Assembly (NCBI RefSeq): GCF_017068395.1
Contig: NZ_CP070619.1
Coordinates: 124,001-188,000, forward strand
Source: Rhodococcus pseudokoreensis
GTDB taxonomy: Bacteria; Actinomycetota; Actinomycetes; Mycobacteriales; Mycobacteriaceae
Reading direction: 5' to 3'
Length of the DNA: 64,000 nucleotides
Shown here: positions 17,500-26,468 of the stretch, piece by piece
Layout of the letters: the number at the start of each line of letters is the position of its first letter
Position numbering within the stretch: the first letter of the stretch is position 1
Position numbers and translations under genes: made by a program
Notes under the pieces: generated by a model
What the model was told of the DNA's origin: nothing
Databases searched by the model: none
What the model saw: only the letters and a program-made list of their open reading frames with translations

Positions 17500-18696
17500 A
17501 TGACAACCGCGCCCCCTGCGACCACCAGCGAAACCCTGGTCGAGGAGACCGCCCGCCGAGTGGTGGCCGAGCATCCGCCGGCCACCACCCCGCTGCCCGA
17601 ACTGATGGGCGCCTGGTACGACGCCGGCCTCACCTGGGTGCACTTCCCCCTCGGCCTGGGTGGCCTGGACGCGCCGCGCTCGCTGCAACCGCTCGCCAAC
17701 CGGATCCTCCGCGAGGCAGGCGGTCCCGAACCGCGCACCGTCAACACCATCGGCTACGGCATCGTCGCCGGCACCATCCGGCGATACGCCGACACCGCGC
17801 TGGCCGCTCGCCTGTTGCGCCCGTTGGCCACCGGCGAGGAGAAGTGGTGCCAGCTGTTCAGCGAGCCCGGCGCCGGCTCCGATCTCGCCGGCCTGGCGAC
17901 CCGCGCCGTACGCGAGGGGGACGGCTGGCGGATCAACGGCCAGAAGGTGTGGAACAGCCTCGCTCACCTCTCCCGCTGGGCGGTCCTGCTGGCCCGGACC
18001 GATCCCGACCTGCCCAAGCACAAGGGCCTCACCTACTTCATCGTCGACATGCAGACTCCGGGCATCGAGGTCCGGCCGTTGCGCCAGCTGACCGGACGGG
18101 CCTCGTTCAACGAGGTCTTCCTCGACGACGTCTTCATCCCGGACAGTCAGCGCTTCGGCGAGGTCGGCGAGGGCTGGATCGTGGCCAACAGCACCCTCGG
18201 CGACGAACGGACCTCCTTGGGTGACCGCGTCGCCGCCCGCGGAAGTGGTGCCATCGCCGACGCCCTCGCACTGTGGGCCGCCCACCCCGAGCGGCACACC
18301 CCGGTACTGCGCGAGCGCCTGGTCCGGCTGTGGGTGCGGGCGGAGAGCCAGCGGCTGACCGGCAACCGGGCCCGTGTGGCCGCCACCAAGGGCGTGATCG
18401 GTCCCGAGAGCGCCATCATCAAGCTGCTCAATTCCGAACTCACACAACATGTCTACGAGTTCTGCATCGAGTTGCTCGGACCCGAGGCGACGCTGATCGA
18501 CACCTACTCCCTCGATGCCCCGGACGACGAGAGCGGCCCGACAGCGATCCAGCGCAAGTACCTCCGTTCCCGGGCCACCACCCTGGAGGGCGGCACCTCG
18601 GAGATCATGCGCAACGTCATCGGCGAGCGCGTCCTGAAGCTCCCGCAAGAACTGCGCGCCGACAAGGGCATCCCGTGGAAGGACATCCCCCGATGA
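17500..18696 (+). CDS. acyl-CoA dehydrogenase, catalytic subunit of a pair (398 aa)
   Basis: FAD-dependent acyl-CoA dehydrogenase. The flavin and substrate segments CQLFSEPGAGSDLAGL and INGQKVWNS are intact, and the C-terminal LEGGTSEIMRN retains the Glu that serves as catalytic base in this region. The ATG has AAGGA five bases upstream. The next gene is a second dehydrogenase lacking that Glu. This arrangement matches the heteromeric alpha2beta2 dehydrogenases known from actinobacterial steroid side-chain degradation, so a bulky or cyclic acyl-CoA is the probable substrate. A 17-codon reading frame begins in an ATGA at its stop and ends in the ATGA of the next gene; it may only help translational coupling. 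Confidence 0.87.
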   Translation: MTTAPPATTSETLVEETARRVVAEHPPATTPLPELMGAWYDAGLTWVHFPLGLGGLDAPRSLQPLANRILREAGGPEPRTVNTIGYGIVAGTIRRYADTALAARLLRPLATGEEKWCQLFSEPGAGSDLAGLATRAVREGDGWRINGQKVWNSLAHLSRWAVLLARTDPDLPKHKGLTYFIVDMQTPGIEVRPLRQLTGRASFNEVFLDDVFIPDSQRFGEVGEGWIVANSTLGDERTSLGDRVAARGSGAIADALALWAAHPERHTPVLRERLVRLWVRAESQRLTGNRARVAATKGVIGPESAIIKLLNSELTQHVYEFCIELLGPEATLIDTYSLDAPDDESGPTAIQRKYLRSRATTLEGGTSEIMRNVIGERVLKLPQELRADKGIPWKDIPR

Positions 18697-18742
18697 GCGC
18701 GACCCCGACCACCCCCAGCTTCCCCACACGACAGGCAGGCCG

Positions 18743-19879
18743 ATGACGCAGGAGTTCGAGTTCAGCGACGAGTTGGTGGAGCTGCGCACCATGGTGCGCG
18801 ACTTCTGCCGGGAGTTCTCCCCCGAGGCCGTCGTACGCGAGGCGATGGAGAGCGACACCGGCCACGACCCTGCGCTGTGGCGACGGTTCGGTAGCGAACT
18901 CGGCGTGCTCGGGCTCGCCGTTCCCGAGGCGTACGGCGGCGATGACGCCGGTCTGGTCGCGCAGGCCGTCGCCGTCGAGGAGATGGGGGTCGCTCTGGTC
19001 TGCGGCCCGGTTCTCGGCACCGTTGCTCTGGCGATGCCTGCCCTCGCCGCGCTGACCGACGAGGACGCCAAGCGCGAACTGCTGCCGGAGCTGTGCTCCG
19101 GCGCGAAGCTCGCGACGCTGGTCGCGCCGCTCTCCGACGGCACCCTCGACGTGGATGCCGTCACCGTGACGGCGACGACCGCGGACGGCGCCTGGCGGCT
19201 CGGCGGTGAAGTCACGCAGGCCCCCGACGCCGGCACCGCCGACCTGCTCCTGGTCGTGGCGACCACCGACGAGGGACCTGCACTGTTCGCGGTCGCAGGC
19301 GATGCCGCCGGGCTGACGCGTACGCCGCTGACCACCCTCGACCTCACCCGCCGTCAGGCCGCACTCTCGTTCGCCGGAACTCCGGCACGGCTGCTGGCCA
19401 CCGGCGCCGAAGCGCTCGGTGCTTGTGCTCGCGCCGCTCTGGTCGCCGGCGTGCTGCTCGCCGTCGAGCAGGTCGGTGGCGCCCAGCGGATGCTCGACAT
19501 CACCGTGGCGCACGTGGCCAACCGCAAGCAGTTCGGTCAGGCCGTGGGCGCGTATCAGGCGGTCAAGCACCGGTGCGCGAACATGCTCATCGCGGTGGAG
19601 ACGGCGCGGTCCGCGGCCTACCACGGTGTCTGGGCGCTGCAGGACGGCACCGACGACCCGCAACTCGCGGCGAGCCTGGCCAAGGCGGTGGCAAGCGAGT
19701 CCTACGCGTGGGTCAGCACCAGCGCGATCCAGATGCACGGCGGGCTCGGCTTCACCTGGGAAGGCACCCCGCAGCTCTACTTCAAGCGCGCTACCACCGA
19801 CTCGCTCACCCTCGGCACCGCCGACCAGCACCTCGACCGGATCGCTGGACACGTGCTCGATGGGCTCGTGCGGGCCTGA
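18743..19879 (+). CDS. acyl-CoA dehydrogenase, partner subunit lacking catalytic Glu (378 aa)
   Basis: Acyl-CoA dehydrogenase fold: N-terminal helical domain (DELVELRTMVRDFCREFSPE), middle sheet and a C-terminal domain with RKQFGQAVGAYQAVKH and MHGGLGFTWEGTPQLYFKRA. Where catalytic members have xEGTSEI, this protein has TLGTADQ, so the base is missing. The usual SEPxAGSD flavin segment is also degraded. It is thus best seen as the non-catalytic half of a heterotetramer with the preceding gene. Only 46 bases separate the two genes and the GMC oxidoreductase follows after 70 bases, suggesting one transcript. Confidence 0.85.
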   Translation: MTQEFEFSDELVELRTMVRDFCREFSPEAVVREAMESDTGHDPALWRRFGSELGVLGLAVPEAYGGDDAGLVAQAVAVEEMGVALVCGPVLGTVALAMPALAALTDEDAKRELLPELCSGAKLATLVAPLSDGTLDVDAVTVTATTADGAWRLGGEVTQAPDAGTADLLLVVATTDEGPALFAVAGDAAGLTRTPLTTLDLTRRQAALSFAGTPARLLATGAEALGACARAALVAGVLLAVEQVGGAQRMLDITVAHVANRKQFGQAVGAYQAVKHRCANMLIAVETARSAAYHGVWALQDGTDDPQLAASLAKAVASESYAWVSTSAIQMHGGLGFTWEGTPQLYFKRATTDSLTLGTADQHLDRIAGHVLDGLVRA

Positions 19880-19949
19880 GGTCCCGTCGCCCAACACAAT
19901 TCGGGCCGGCTCCGTGAGCCGGTTCACGCAGCGAGGAGAAGAGAAGACC

Positions 19950-21563
19950 GTGGAGTACGACTACGTCATCATCGGATCGGGCGCGGGTGGCTCCGTACTG
20001 GCAGACCGGCTCTCCGCCGGCTCCGACGCGAGCATCCTGGTCATCGAGGCCGGCGGCAGCGACCGCAACCCGATGCATCTGGTCCCGAAAGGCTTCTTCT
20101 TCACGATGCACTCGGACAAGTACGCCAAGAGGTTCGACGCCGGCCCGTTCGGGCCCAACGACTGTGTCGATGCCTGGTGGCGCGGCCGGGTGCTCGGCGG
20201 CTCCACCACGATCAACGGTCTGGTCTGGAACCGCGGGTGGGCGGGAGACTTCGACAGCTTGGTCGAGGACGGTAATCCCGGCTGGGGCTGGGACACCTTC
20301 CTGGCCGCCTACCGGGAGATCGAGTCCTTTCAATTCGGGGCCTCCGAACTCCACGGCGGCAGCGGCCCGGTGAGCGTGGAGATCACCGCCCCCGCCGAGC
20401 CGGTGTCGGAGGCGTTCATGGCCTCGTCCGCCGCCATCGGCGCGACGCGGGTCATGGACATCAATGGCTCCGACCTGGAGCGGGCCGGTTACACCCAGTT
20501 CTCCACCCGTCGCGGGCTGCGGGTCACGGCGGCAACATCGTTTCTGCGTCCCGCGTTGCGCCGACCGAACGTGACCCTGATGACCCGCACCGAGGTCGCC
20601 CGCATCCTCTTCGACGGCACCCGCGCCGTCGGCGTGCTCGCGCGGCGGCGGGGCGAGAAGGTGGAGATCAAGGCCCGCCGCGAGGTACTGGTCTGCGGCG
20701 GCTCACTGGACTCCCCCATCTTGCTGGAGCGCTCGGGCATCGGCCGCGGCGACGTGCTCGCAGCCGCGAGCGTCAAACAGGTCGCGGAGAGCCCGAACCT
20801 CGGCGAGCGGCTCAACGAGCACCGCGGACTGCGGTTCATGTACAAGCTGAACGGGCGCACCGCTGCCGAGAACGGATTCAACCCGCTCGTCGGCAGTTCC
20901 GTGAAGCAGATGACCCAGGGGGCCAAGTACCTCGTCCGCCGGGACGGCATCATCGCGCAGGGGTCGGCCACCTGTCTGCTCTACTTCAAGGCGGACCCCA
21001 CCTCGGACAGGCCCGACACCATCGGCTTTTTCAACCCGATCTCGATGAAGGCCCCGACCATGCACAACGACAAGCTCGCGGTGGACGACGAACCCGGCCT
21101 GATGCTGGCGGCGTACCCCTTGCGCCCGACAAGCCAGGGCAACATCCACATCACCGGCCCGCACCCGGGCGACCCGGTGGCGATCCAGCCCAATTTCCTC
21201 GACACCGAGGAGGACCGGCGGATCCTGTCGAAGGTCGGACCGCGGGTGCGTGAGCTGTTCGCCAGCGGCCCCATCGCCGACCTGGTCACCGAGGAGCGCG
21301 TTCCTGGCAGCGGCGTCCGCACCGAGACCGACTTCGAGCAACTCGGGCTCAACGCGGGCTCCTCGGGTTACCACCCGCTCGGCAGTTGCGCCATCGGACC
21401 GAACGCGGACGATGTCGTCGATGCCCGGCTGCGGGTGCGCGGCGTCGAGGGCGTGCGGGTGGTCGACGCCTCCGTCTTTCCCCGCCAACCCTCGGGCAAC
21501 ACCTCGGCACCGACCCAGGCGCTGGCCTGGCACGCGGCCAAACTGATCCTGGAGGATGCGTGA
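19950..21563 (+). CDS. GMC-family FAD oxidoreductase (537 aa)
   Basis: Glucose-methanol-choline family alcohol oxidase/dehydrogenase. It begins with YDYVIIGSGAGGSVLADRL (flavin ADP-binding) and VIEAGG, then RGRVLGGSTTINGLVWNRG (family signature 1), GGSLDSPILLERSGIG (signature 2), and the active-site pair His in SSGYHPLGSC and Asn in QPSGNTSAPTQ. The GTG at 19950 places the Rossmann strand at residue 3, as usual; the longer frame upstream is antisense-like and rejected. It would oxidise a primary or cyclic alcohol intermediate. Cholesterol-oxidase-like enzymes belong to the same superfamily, but no secretion signal is present here. Confidence 0.9.
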   Translation: MEYDYVIIGSGAGGSVLADRLSAGSDASILVIEAGGSDRNPMHLVPKGFFFTMHSDKYAKRFDAGPFGPNDCVDAWWRGRVLGGSTTINGLVWNRGWAGDFDSLVEDGNPGWGWDTFLAAYREIESFQFGASELHGGSGPVSVEITAPAEPVSEAFMASSAAIGATRVMDINGSDLERAGYTQFSTRRGLRVTAATSFLRPALRRPNVTLMTRTEVARILFDGTRAVGVLARRRGEKVEIKARREVLVCGGSLDSPILLERSGIGRGDVLAAASVKQVAESPNLGERLNEHRGLRFMYKLNGRTAAENGFNPLVGSSVKQMTQGAKYLVRRDGIIAQGSATCLLYFKADPTSDRPDTIGFFNPISMKAPTMHNDKLAVDDEPGLMLAAYPLRPTSQGNIHITGPHPGDPVAIQPNFLDTEEDRRILSKVGPRVRELFASGPIADLVTEERVPGSGVRTETDFEQLGLNAGSSGYHPLGSCAIGPNADDVVDARLRVRGVEGVRVVDASVFPRQPSGNTSAPTQALAWHAAKLILEDA

Positions 21564-21596
21564 GCGTGAGCTCTCCGTCCTCGACGGCGCGATGAT

Positions 21597-21626
21597 CGGC
21601 GCGCCCGTGCCGACACGGGCGCGCCG
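21597..21626. terminator. hairpin between convergent GMC and SnoaL genes
   Basis: Perfect 13-base arms CGGCGCGCCCGTG / CACGGGCGCGCCG with a four-base loop, located 34 bases after one stop and 6 bases before the other. It probably ends transcription from both sides. Confidence 0.7.
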
Positions 21627-21631
21627 CTCCG

Positions 21632-22081
21632 TCAGCCGCGCGTGACCTCGTCCCTCACCCGTCGAGTCTCCTTCCACTTCATGAAGACTCGACGCTCGGT
21701 GATCCGCCATCCTGCGTCCGTTCGCGCCAGCGTGTCCTCGTAGGCGCCACCGCCGGACACCCGCACGATCTCGCCCTCGCTCTCCCCGCGTCGCCCGGTC
21801 TCCATCTGATAGTGGGAGAAGGCTTTTGCGGTGTCGCCCGCGAGCTCGATGACTGTGTTGTACAGCGGATGCTGGGCGAACAACCATGCCGGGTCGGGCT
21901 TGCCGAGACGCTCGCGCATCTGTGCGGGAGTCTCGCGCTTGCCCCCCATCGGCGTGAAGTCGATTGCCGCGTCGGCCGCGAAGGCCAGATCCCACTCCTC
22001 CCAGCGACGCTCGTCGAGTCCGATCGCGTAGTGGCGCAGTGCCTTCTCGATATCGAGCCGGTCCTGTAGTTGATCAATCAT
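21632..22081 (-). CDS. SnoaL-like NTF2-fold protein (149 aa)
   Basis: Small alpha+beta cone-fold protein of the SnoaL_4 type. The first helices carry DRLDIEKALRHYAIGLDERRWEEWDLAFAADAAIDF, a hallmark pattern with an Asp and Trp pair; the later strands hold HPLYNTVIELAGDTAKAFSHYQ and the ending GWRITERRVFMKWKETRR. The ATG at 22081 is preferred (GAGGAG nine bases upstream) over a GTG two codons earlier. It follows the aldehyde dehydrogenase gene by 24 bases on the same strand. Likely an isomerase, dehydratase or ligand carrier for a cyclic intermediate. Confidence 0.75.
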   Translation of the reverse strand: MIDQLQDRLDIEKALRHYAIGLDERRWEEWDLAFAADAAIDFTPMGGKRETPAQMRERLGKPDPAWLFAQHPLYNTVIELAGDTAKAFSHYQMETGRRGESEGEIVRVSGGGAYEDTLARTDAGWRITERRVFMKWKETRRVRDEVTRG

Positions 22082-22105
22082 GTTCACTGTCTCCTCGTCT
22101 TCGGC

Positions 22106-23554
22106 TCAGTGCGGCCATTGGATGGTGAAGTACTGCGTCTCGAGGAACTCGTCGAGACCGGCGCGGGCGCCCTCGCGGCCGAGGCCACTCTGCTTCATGC
22201 CGCCGAACGGCGCCGATGGATCGGAGACGAGTCCGCGGTTGATGCCGACCATTCCGGCATCGATCCGCTCGGAGATCCGCAGTGCGCGGCCCAGCTCGCC
22301 GGAGACGACGTACGCCGCCAGTCCCATCTCGGTGTCGTTGACCAGGCTCAGCATCTGCTCCTCGTCCGTCCACGTCACGATCGGGGCGACCGGCCCGAAG
22401 ATCTCCTGGGTGACCACGTCGGCATCGGGCGCCACATCGACCAGCACCGTCGGCGCGTAGAAGAAGCCGGCGTCCTCCGGCGTCGCGGCGCGGTGGCTGA
22501 CGCGGGCACCGCCCGCCACCGCGCGCTCGACCAGGCTGCCGACCTCCTCGACGGCACGAGCGGAGATGAGCGGGCCGATGTCGTGGCCCTGCGCCGCGGG
22601 GCCGACGCTGAGCTTCTCCACCGCGTTGCCGAACCGCTCGGCGAATTCGTCTGCGACGGCGACATGTACGTAGAAGCGGTTCGCGGCGGTGCAGGCCTGC
22701 CCCGCACCGCGGAACTTCGCCACCATCGCGGCCTCGACGGCCAGTTCGAGGTCGGCATCGTCGGTAACCACGAACGGCGCGTTGCCGCCGAGTTCCATCG
22801 AGGCGTTGAGCACACGGTCGGACGCCTGGCGCAGCAGGGTGCGACCGACTTCCGTCGAACCGGTGAAGGAAATCTTGCGCACGCGTGGATCGGAGAGCCA
22901 CGTCGAGACGAGAGGACCGGACCGCTTGGTCGAGACGACATTGACGACCCCGGCGGGGAGACCGGCCTCGACCATCAGCCGAACGACGGCGAGGGTGGTC
23001 AGCGGAGTTTCCGAGGCCGGCTTCACCACGGTCGTGCATCCGGCCGCCAGTGCCGGTGCGAGCTTGCGGGTGGCCATCGCTGCCGGGAAGTTCCAGGGGG
23101 TGACCAGCGCCGCGACGCCGACGGGCTTGTGCGTGACGACGGTGCGGGTCCCGCCGGCCGGCGCGACGCCGTAGTCGCCGGCGGTCCGCACGCCCTCCTC
23201 GGCGAACCAGCGGAAGAACTCCGCCGCGTACGTCACCTCGGCGCGGGCGTCGGCGAGCGCTTTGCCGTTCTCGGCACTGATGAGGGCAGCCAGTTCCTCG
23301 CGGTCGCGCAACATGAGTTCGTAGGTACGGCGCAGCAGTTCCGAGCGCTCGCGCGGCGCCGTTGCGGCCCAGCCTGGTAGCGCCTCGGCTGCGGCATCGA
23401 CGGCAGCGGTGCCGTCGGCCTCGTTGCCGTCCGCGATCGTGGCGACCACGTTGCCGTCAGCCGGGTCGAAGACGTCGAACTCGCCGGCGCCACCCGCCCG
23501 CCAGACGCCTCCGATGTACAGGCCATTGTGGATGTTTTCATTACTTGAAGTCAT
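22106..23554 (-). CDS. aldehyde dehydrogenase, succinate-semialdehyde type (482 aa)
   Basis: NAD(P)-dependent aldehyde dehydrogenase. Blocks in order: VTPWNFPAAM, VVKPASETPL, FTGSTEVGRTLL, general-base Glu in MELGGNAPF, nucleophilic Cys in GQACTAANRF (about 286), EIFGPVAPI and the C-terminal PFGGMKQSGLGREG. The closest style is GabD-like. There is no Shine-Dalgarno; an AATAAT hexamer ends exactly six bases before the ATG at 23554, which suggests a leaderless transcript. The upstream ATG-less extension to 23605 would overlap the promoter and is rejected. Divergent from the large HTH regulator gene. Confidence 0.87.
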   Translation of the reverse strand: MTSSNENIHNGLYIGGVWRAGGAGEFDVFDPADGNVVATIADGNEADGTAAVDAAAEALPGWAATAPRERSELLRRTYELMLRDREELAALISAENGKALADARAEVTYAAEFFRWFAEEGVRTAGDYGVAPAGGTRTVVTHKPVGVAALVTPWNFPAAMATRKLAPALAAGCTTVVKPASETPLTTLAVVRLMVEAGLPAGVVNVVSTKRSGPLVSTWLSDPRVRKISFTGSTEVGRTLLRQASDRVLNASMELGGNAPFVVTDDADLELAVEAAMVAKFRGAGQACTAANRFYVHVAVADEFAERFGNAVEKLSVGPAAQGHDIGPLISARAVEEVGSLVERAVAGGARVSHRAATPEDAGFFYAPTVLVDVAPDADVVTQEIFGPVAPIVTWTDEEQMLSLVNDTEMGLAAYVVSGELGRALRISERIDAGMVGINRGLVSDPSAPFGGMKQSGLGREGARAGLDEFLETQYFTIQWPH

Positions 23555-23610
23555 ATAAGCATTATTCACAACATAATTGCAGTCGTCCAGGCGCCACCTC
23601 GCCACCGATC
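23555..23610 (-). promoter_or_regulatory. leaderless-type promoter of the aldehyde dehydrogenase gene
   Basis: On the minus strand AATAAT is followed by GCTTAT and the ATG, placing the start of transcription at or next to the A of the start codon. A weak -35 (TGGACG) lies 17 bases upstream. The spacer contains GCAATTATGTTGTG, the same element as at 13611-13623, suitable as an operator or activator site. Confidence 0.5.
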
Positions 23611-23741
23611 TGGGCTACCGTGCCGCCTCGGTGCCCGTCGGACGGTGCCGTCCATGACAGGATTACTACAAGACCAATAGAAATCAGAATCCTGGGTTCG
23701 CTTCGGACGCCGACCCGCTCGTGAATAGGATGAGGGCCATC

Positions 23742-25388
23742 ATGCAGAGCCAACGGGACGAGTCCATCTCGATCGCACTCGAGCGACTCGCCCTCACCCT
23801 GGGCGAGAGCGGCGCCGTGCCCGTGGCCGAACTCGTCCGCGCCCTCGAGCGTGCAGCGGAGCGGCTGCGCACCAAGTCGGTCGCCGACGAGAACCCCATC
23901 GACCTGGTCACCCAGGCGGACGCATCGCGCGCTGTGGGGGTCAGCCGCCAAGCGGTCAACCAGTGGGTACGCAACGGCGTGGTGCGCTCCTACGCCGGCT
24001 CGGGCACCAGCGGCCGCTACGGCCCGATGGTGTCGCTGGCCGAGATCGCGATCGCCGCCAACCGCCGGACCCGCGACGTACCGTTCTCGAACAGACGGCG
24101 CCGAGAACTGGTCGACTTCCTCGGGCTGATCGCCCGGAGCACGGCGGCCCCGGTCGCAGCGGAGATCCTCCGCGCGCTCGAGGACGACAGCTACGAGAGC
24201 CGCACCCCCGAGAAGACCCGGGTTCTGGGCGAGTTCGTGACGGCGTCGATGGGTCTGGGCGACCAGCAGCGCGAGTTCACGCCCGAGGGACTCCGTCTGC
24301 TCTCCCAGCTCGAACCTGCGATCACCGTCGACACCGACTCGCCGTTCGGGGGGTTTACGGACTCACTGGGGCTGCTGATTCACTCGTCGGGCGGCGAGGC
24401 AGGCTTCGACTCTCCCTCGACCGCGCTGCTGTCCATGTTCGGCTGTGCGACCGTCGGCGCGCTCTACTCCGGCGCCGACGCGGGGATCGGTCGCGACATC
24501 GCCGACGCGGCGCAGGAGGTGTGGGGAGAGGATTGGGTCGAGCGCCTGCTCGATGCCGTCTTCCACCTCGGCGAACTGCGCCGCTCGCCGCTGACACGGT
24601 TCACCGCCTCGTTGACGTACCTGGACAACAACCGATTCCTGCGCAACGCCCAAGCGGCCGGAGTGAGCATCGCCTACTCGCGTGGGCCGGGCCCGTTGCT
24701 CCCCCACCGCTTGTATGGCGGTCCGATCTTCCGGGACATGATGTCGGACGCGGGACGGCGCACCACCCCGTGGGGCTTCTCGCCCGCCTCCGCCCAGGTG
24801 GGGCGTCCGGCCGAGCTCGAGAGCGGGCTCAACCCGTTCCGCGTGATGAACTACGAATTCGGGCTGCTCGACCCTCACGTGCACGGCATTCGCCGGTACT
24901 GCTTCTCGACGACGGATGCCCGGCGTGACCTTCGGGCGTACGTCGAATCGCTCCACGGGAGCGAGCGCGAACGCTACATCGGATATGCCGTCGACGGCCT
25001 CGCCCGCACCTTGCACCAGCAGAACATCGAGCTGGCCGCGATCGATTCCGAGCAGGATTTCGACTGGTGGAAGGACCACATCATCCGCTCCTCGGAGCAG
25101 GAGATCCTGCTCGGTCTGCGCGACGAGCGCGCCCGCAAGGTCGCGCACGCCCTGCTGGTCTCGACGAGCCTGCTTCCCGAGGTGGTCAGCGCCGCACACA
25201 CCGACGGCGCGTTGCGCGACCGGCTGCGGATCTATGTGAAGAACCTCGAGTTCGACGTCATCGACGCCCGCTACCGCGACGACCTACGCCGCGGCGCCTC
25301 CCGTGTCATCAAGGGTGGCGGTGTCGCCTTCGACGAAGCCAAGGCCACCGAGGTCGCGACGACAGAGATTCAGGCGATGCTCGCCTGA
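23742..25388 (+). CDS. helix-turn-helix protein of unknown family (548 aa)
   Basis: I do not recognise the family. Near residues 50-85 it has a clear helix-turn-helix, DLVTQADASRAVGVSRQAVNQWVRNG, resembling MerR/excisionase-type recognition helices, preceded by a helical segment (SIALERLALTLGE, VAELVRALERAAERL). The remaining 450 residues show no membrane segments and no known ligand domain that I can identify; they are mixed alpha/beta with several Trp and Arg-rich helices near the end. The ATG at 23742 has GAGGG five bases upstream; GTG and ATG codons at 23721 and 23730 lack such a site. Its position, divergent from the catabolic aldehyde dehydrogenase, suggests a pathway regulator. Its 3' end overlaps the convergent oxidoreductase gene by 19 bases. 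Confidence 0.7.
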   Translation: MQSQRDESISIALERLALTLGESGAVPVAELVRALERAAERLRTKSVADENPIDLVTQADASRAVGVSRQAVNQWVRNGVVRSYAGSGTSGRYGPMVSLAEIAIAANRRTRDVPFSNRRRRELVDFLGLIARSTAAPVAAEILRALEDDSYESRTPEKTRVLGEFVTASMGLGDQQREFTPEGLRLLSQLEPAITVDTDSPFGGFTDSLGLLIHSSGGEAGFDSPSTALLSMFGCATVGALYSGADAGIGRDIADAAQEVWGEDWVERLLDAVFHLGELRRSPLTRFTASLTYLDNNRFLRNAQAAGVSIAYSRGPGPLLPHRLYGGPIFRDMMSDAGRRTTPWGFSPASAQVGRPAELESGLNPFRVMNYEFGLLDPHVHGIRRYCFSTTDARRDLRAYVESLHGSERERYIGYAVDGLARTLHQQNIELAAIDSEQDFDWWKDHIIRSSEQEILLGLRDERARKVAHALLVSTSLLPEVVSAAHTDGALRDRLRIYVKNLEFDVIDARYRDDLRRGASRVIKGGGVAFDEAKATEVATTEIQAMLA

Positions 25389-26419
25389 TCCTCGGACTGC
25401 GGCTCGGGAGCCACCCGCACCAGGCGCTTGCCCAGGTGCTCGCCCGCGAGCATTCCCAGGAAAGCCGACGGTGCGTTGACCAACCCGTCCACCACGTCCT
25501 CGTGATGGACCACGTCGCCGGCGCGGAGCCAGTCCGCCACCTCGCGCTCGAAGGTGGGCCGCAGGTACTCGAAGTCACTGAACACGAACCCCCGCAACGT
25601 GATACTCCGTGTCACCAGCCCGGACATCAGGCCGTCGGCGTCGGTATCCAGACCTGTCGCAGCCGCGCTGTACGCCGAGGCGACGCCGCAGACCGGCACC
25701 CTCGCGTGCCGGTTCAGGCGGGGCCAGACCGCCTGCCGGACCCGCCCGCCGACGCTCTCGACGTAGACATCGATACCGTCCGGCGTGGCATCGGCGAGAT
25801 TGCTCTCGAAGTCCGGATCGCGGTGGTCGAGGGCGACGTCGAAGCCTGCGGCGCGCAGCCAGCGGACCTTGCGCTCGCCACCGGCGATGCCGACGACGCG
25901 GGAGCCCTCCAGGCGGGCCATCTGCCCGGCCAACGATCCGACGGTCCCGGTCGCGGCGGCGACGACGACCGTCTCCCCCGGCCGCGGCCTGCCGATCTCG
26001 CGGATGGCGGCGTACCCGGTCAATCCGGGCATGCCCCGCACACCCAGCGCTGTGGAGACGGGTGCATCAGCAGGATTCAGGCGCCGGACGGCGGCCGCCG
26101 GAGCAACGGCGAACTGCTGCCAGCCGGTGGCTGCGGCGACGACGTCACCCGGCACGAAGCGCGGGTCCCGGCTGACGACGACTTCCCCGACGGTGCCCCC
26201 CTCCATCACCGCGCCGAGGGTGACCGGCTGAGTGCCGGAGGAATGCGATGCCGAGGAGCCCATCCGGCCGCGGAGGTAGGGATCGAGCGACAGATACAGC
26301 GTGCGCAACAGAAGCTGTCCCGCCGCCGGCTCCGGGATCGGGCCCGAGGTCACCGCGAAGTCTTCCGGCCGGGGTGCGCCGTCGGGACGTGCTGCGAGCA
26401 CGATCCGGGTCTGGGTCAT
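25370..26419 (-). CDS. zinc-free MDR oxidoreductase, NADP-dependent enoyl reductase-like (349 aa)
   Basis: Medium-chain dehydrogenase/reductase of the leukotriene-B4-dehydrogenase / NADP-dependent oxidoreductase (YfmJ-like) group. Typical features are the opening with SLDPYLRGRM, MPGLTGYAAI, the nucleotide loop VVAAATGTVGSLAGQ and the GGERKVRWL segment. The zinc ligands of alcohol dehydrogenases are absent. Such enzymes reduce activated C=C bonds of enones or oxidise 15-hydroxy groups. A reduction step on a cyclic enone would suit the cluster. The ATG has GAGG five bases upstream. It follows the winged-helix gene by 49 bases on the same strand. Confidence 0.85.
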   Translation of the reverse strand: MTQTRIVLAARPDGAPRPEDFAVTSGPIPEPAAGQLLLRTLYLSLDPYLRGRMGSSASHSSGTQPVTLGAVMEGGTVGEVVVSRDPRFVPGDVVAAATGWQQFAVAPAAAVRRLNPADAPVSTALGVRGMPGLTGYAAIREIGRPRPGETVVVAAATGTVGSLAGQMARLEGSRVVGIAGGERKVRWLRAAGFDVALDHRDPDFESNLADATPDGIDVYVESVGGRVRQAVWPRLNRHARVPVCGVASAYSAAATGLDTDADGLMSGLVTRSITLRGFVFSDFEYLRPTFEREVADWLRAGDVVHHEDVVDGLVNAPSAFLGMLAGEHLGKRLVRVAPEPQSEDQASIA

Positions 26420-26468
26420 CGTTACCTCGCGGTGGTTGTCGGGAGCCTCACCGCGAGGCGGTGGGCAC

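Noticed and set aside
18694..18746. 17-codon ORF between the acyl-CoA dehydrogenase genes
   Set aside because: It has ATGA overlaps at both ends but no conserved features; noted in the gene entry as possible coupling only.
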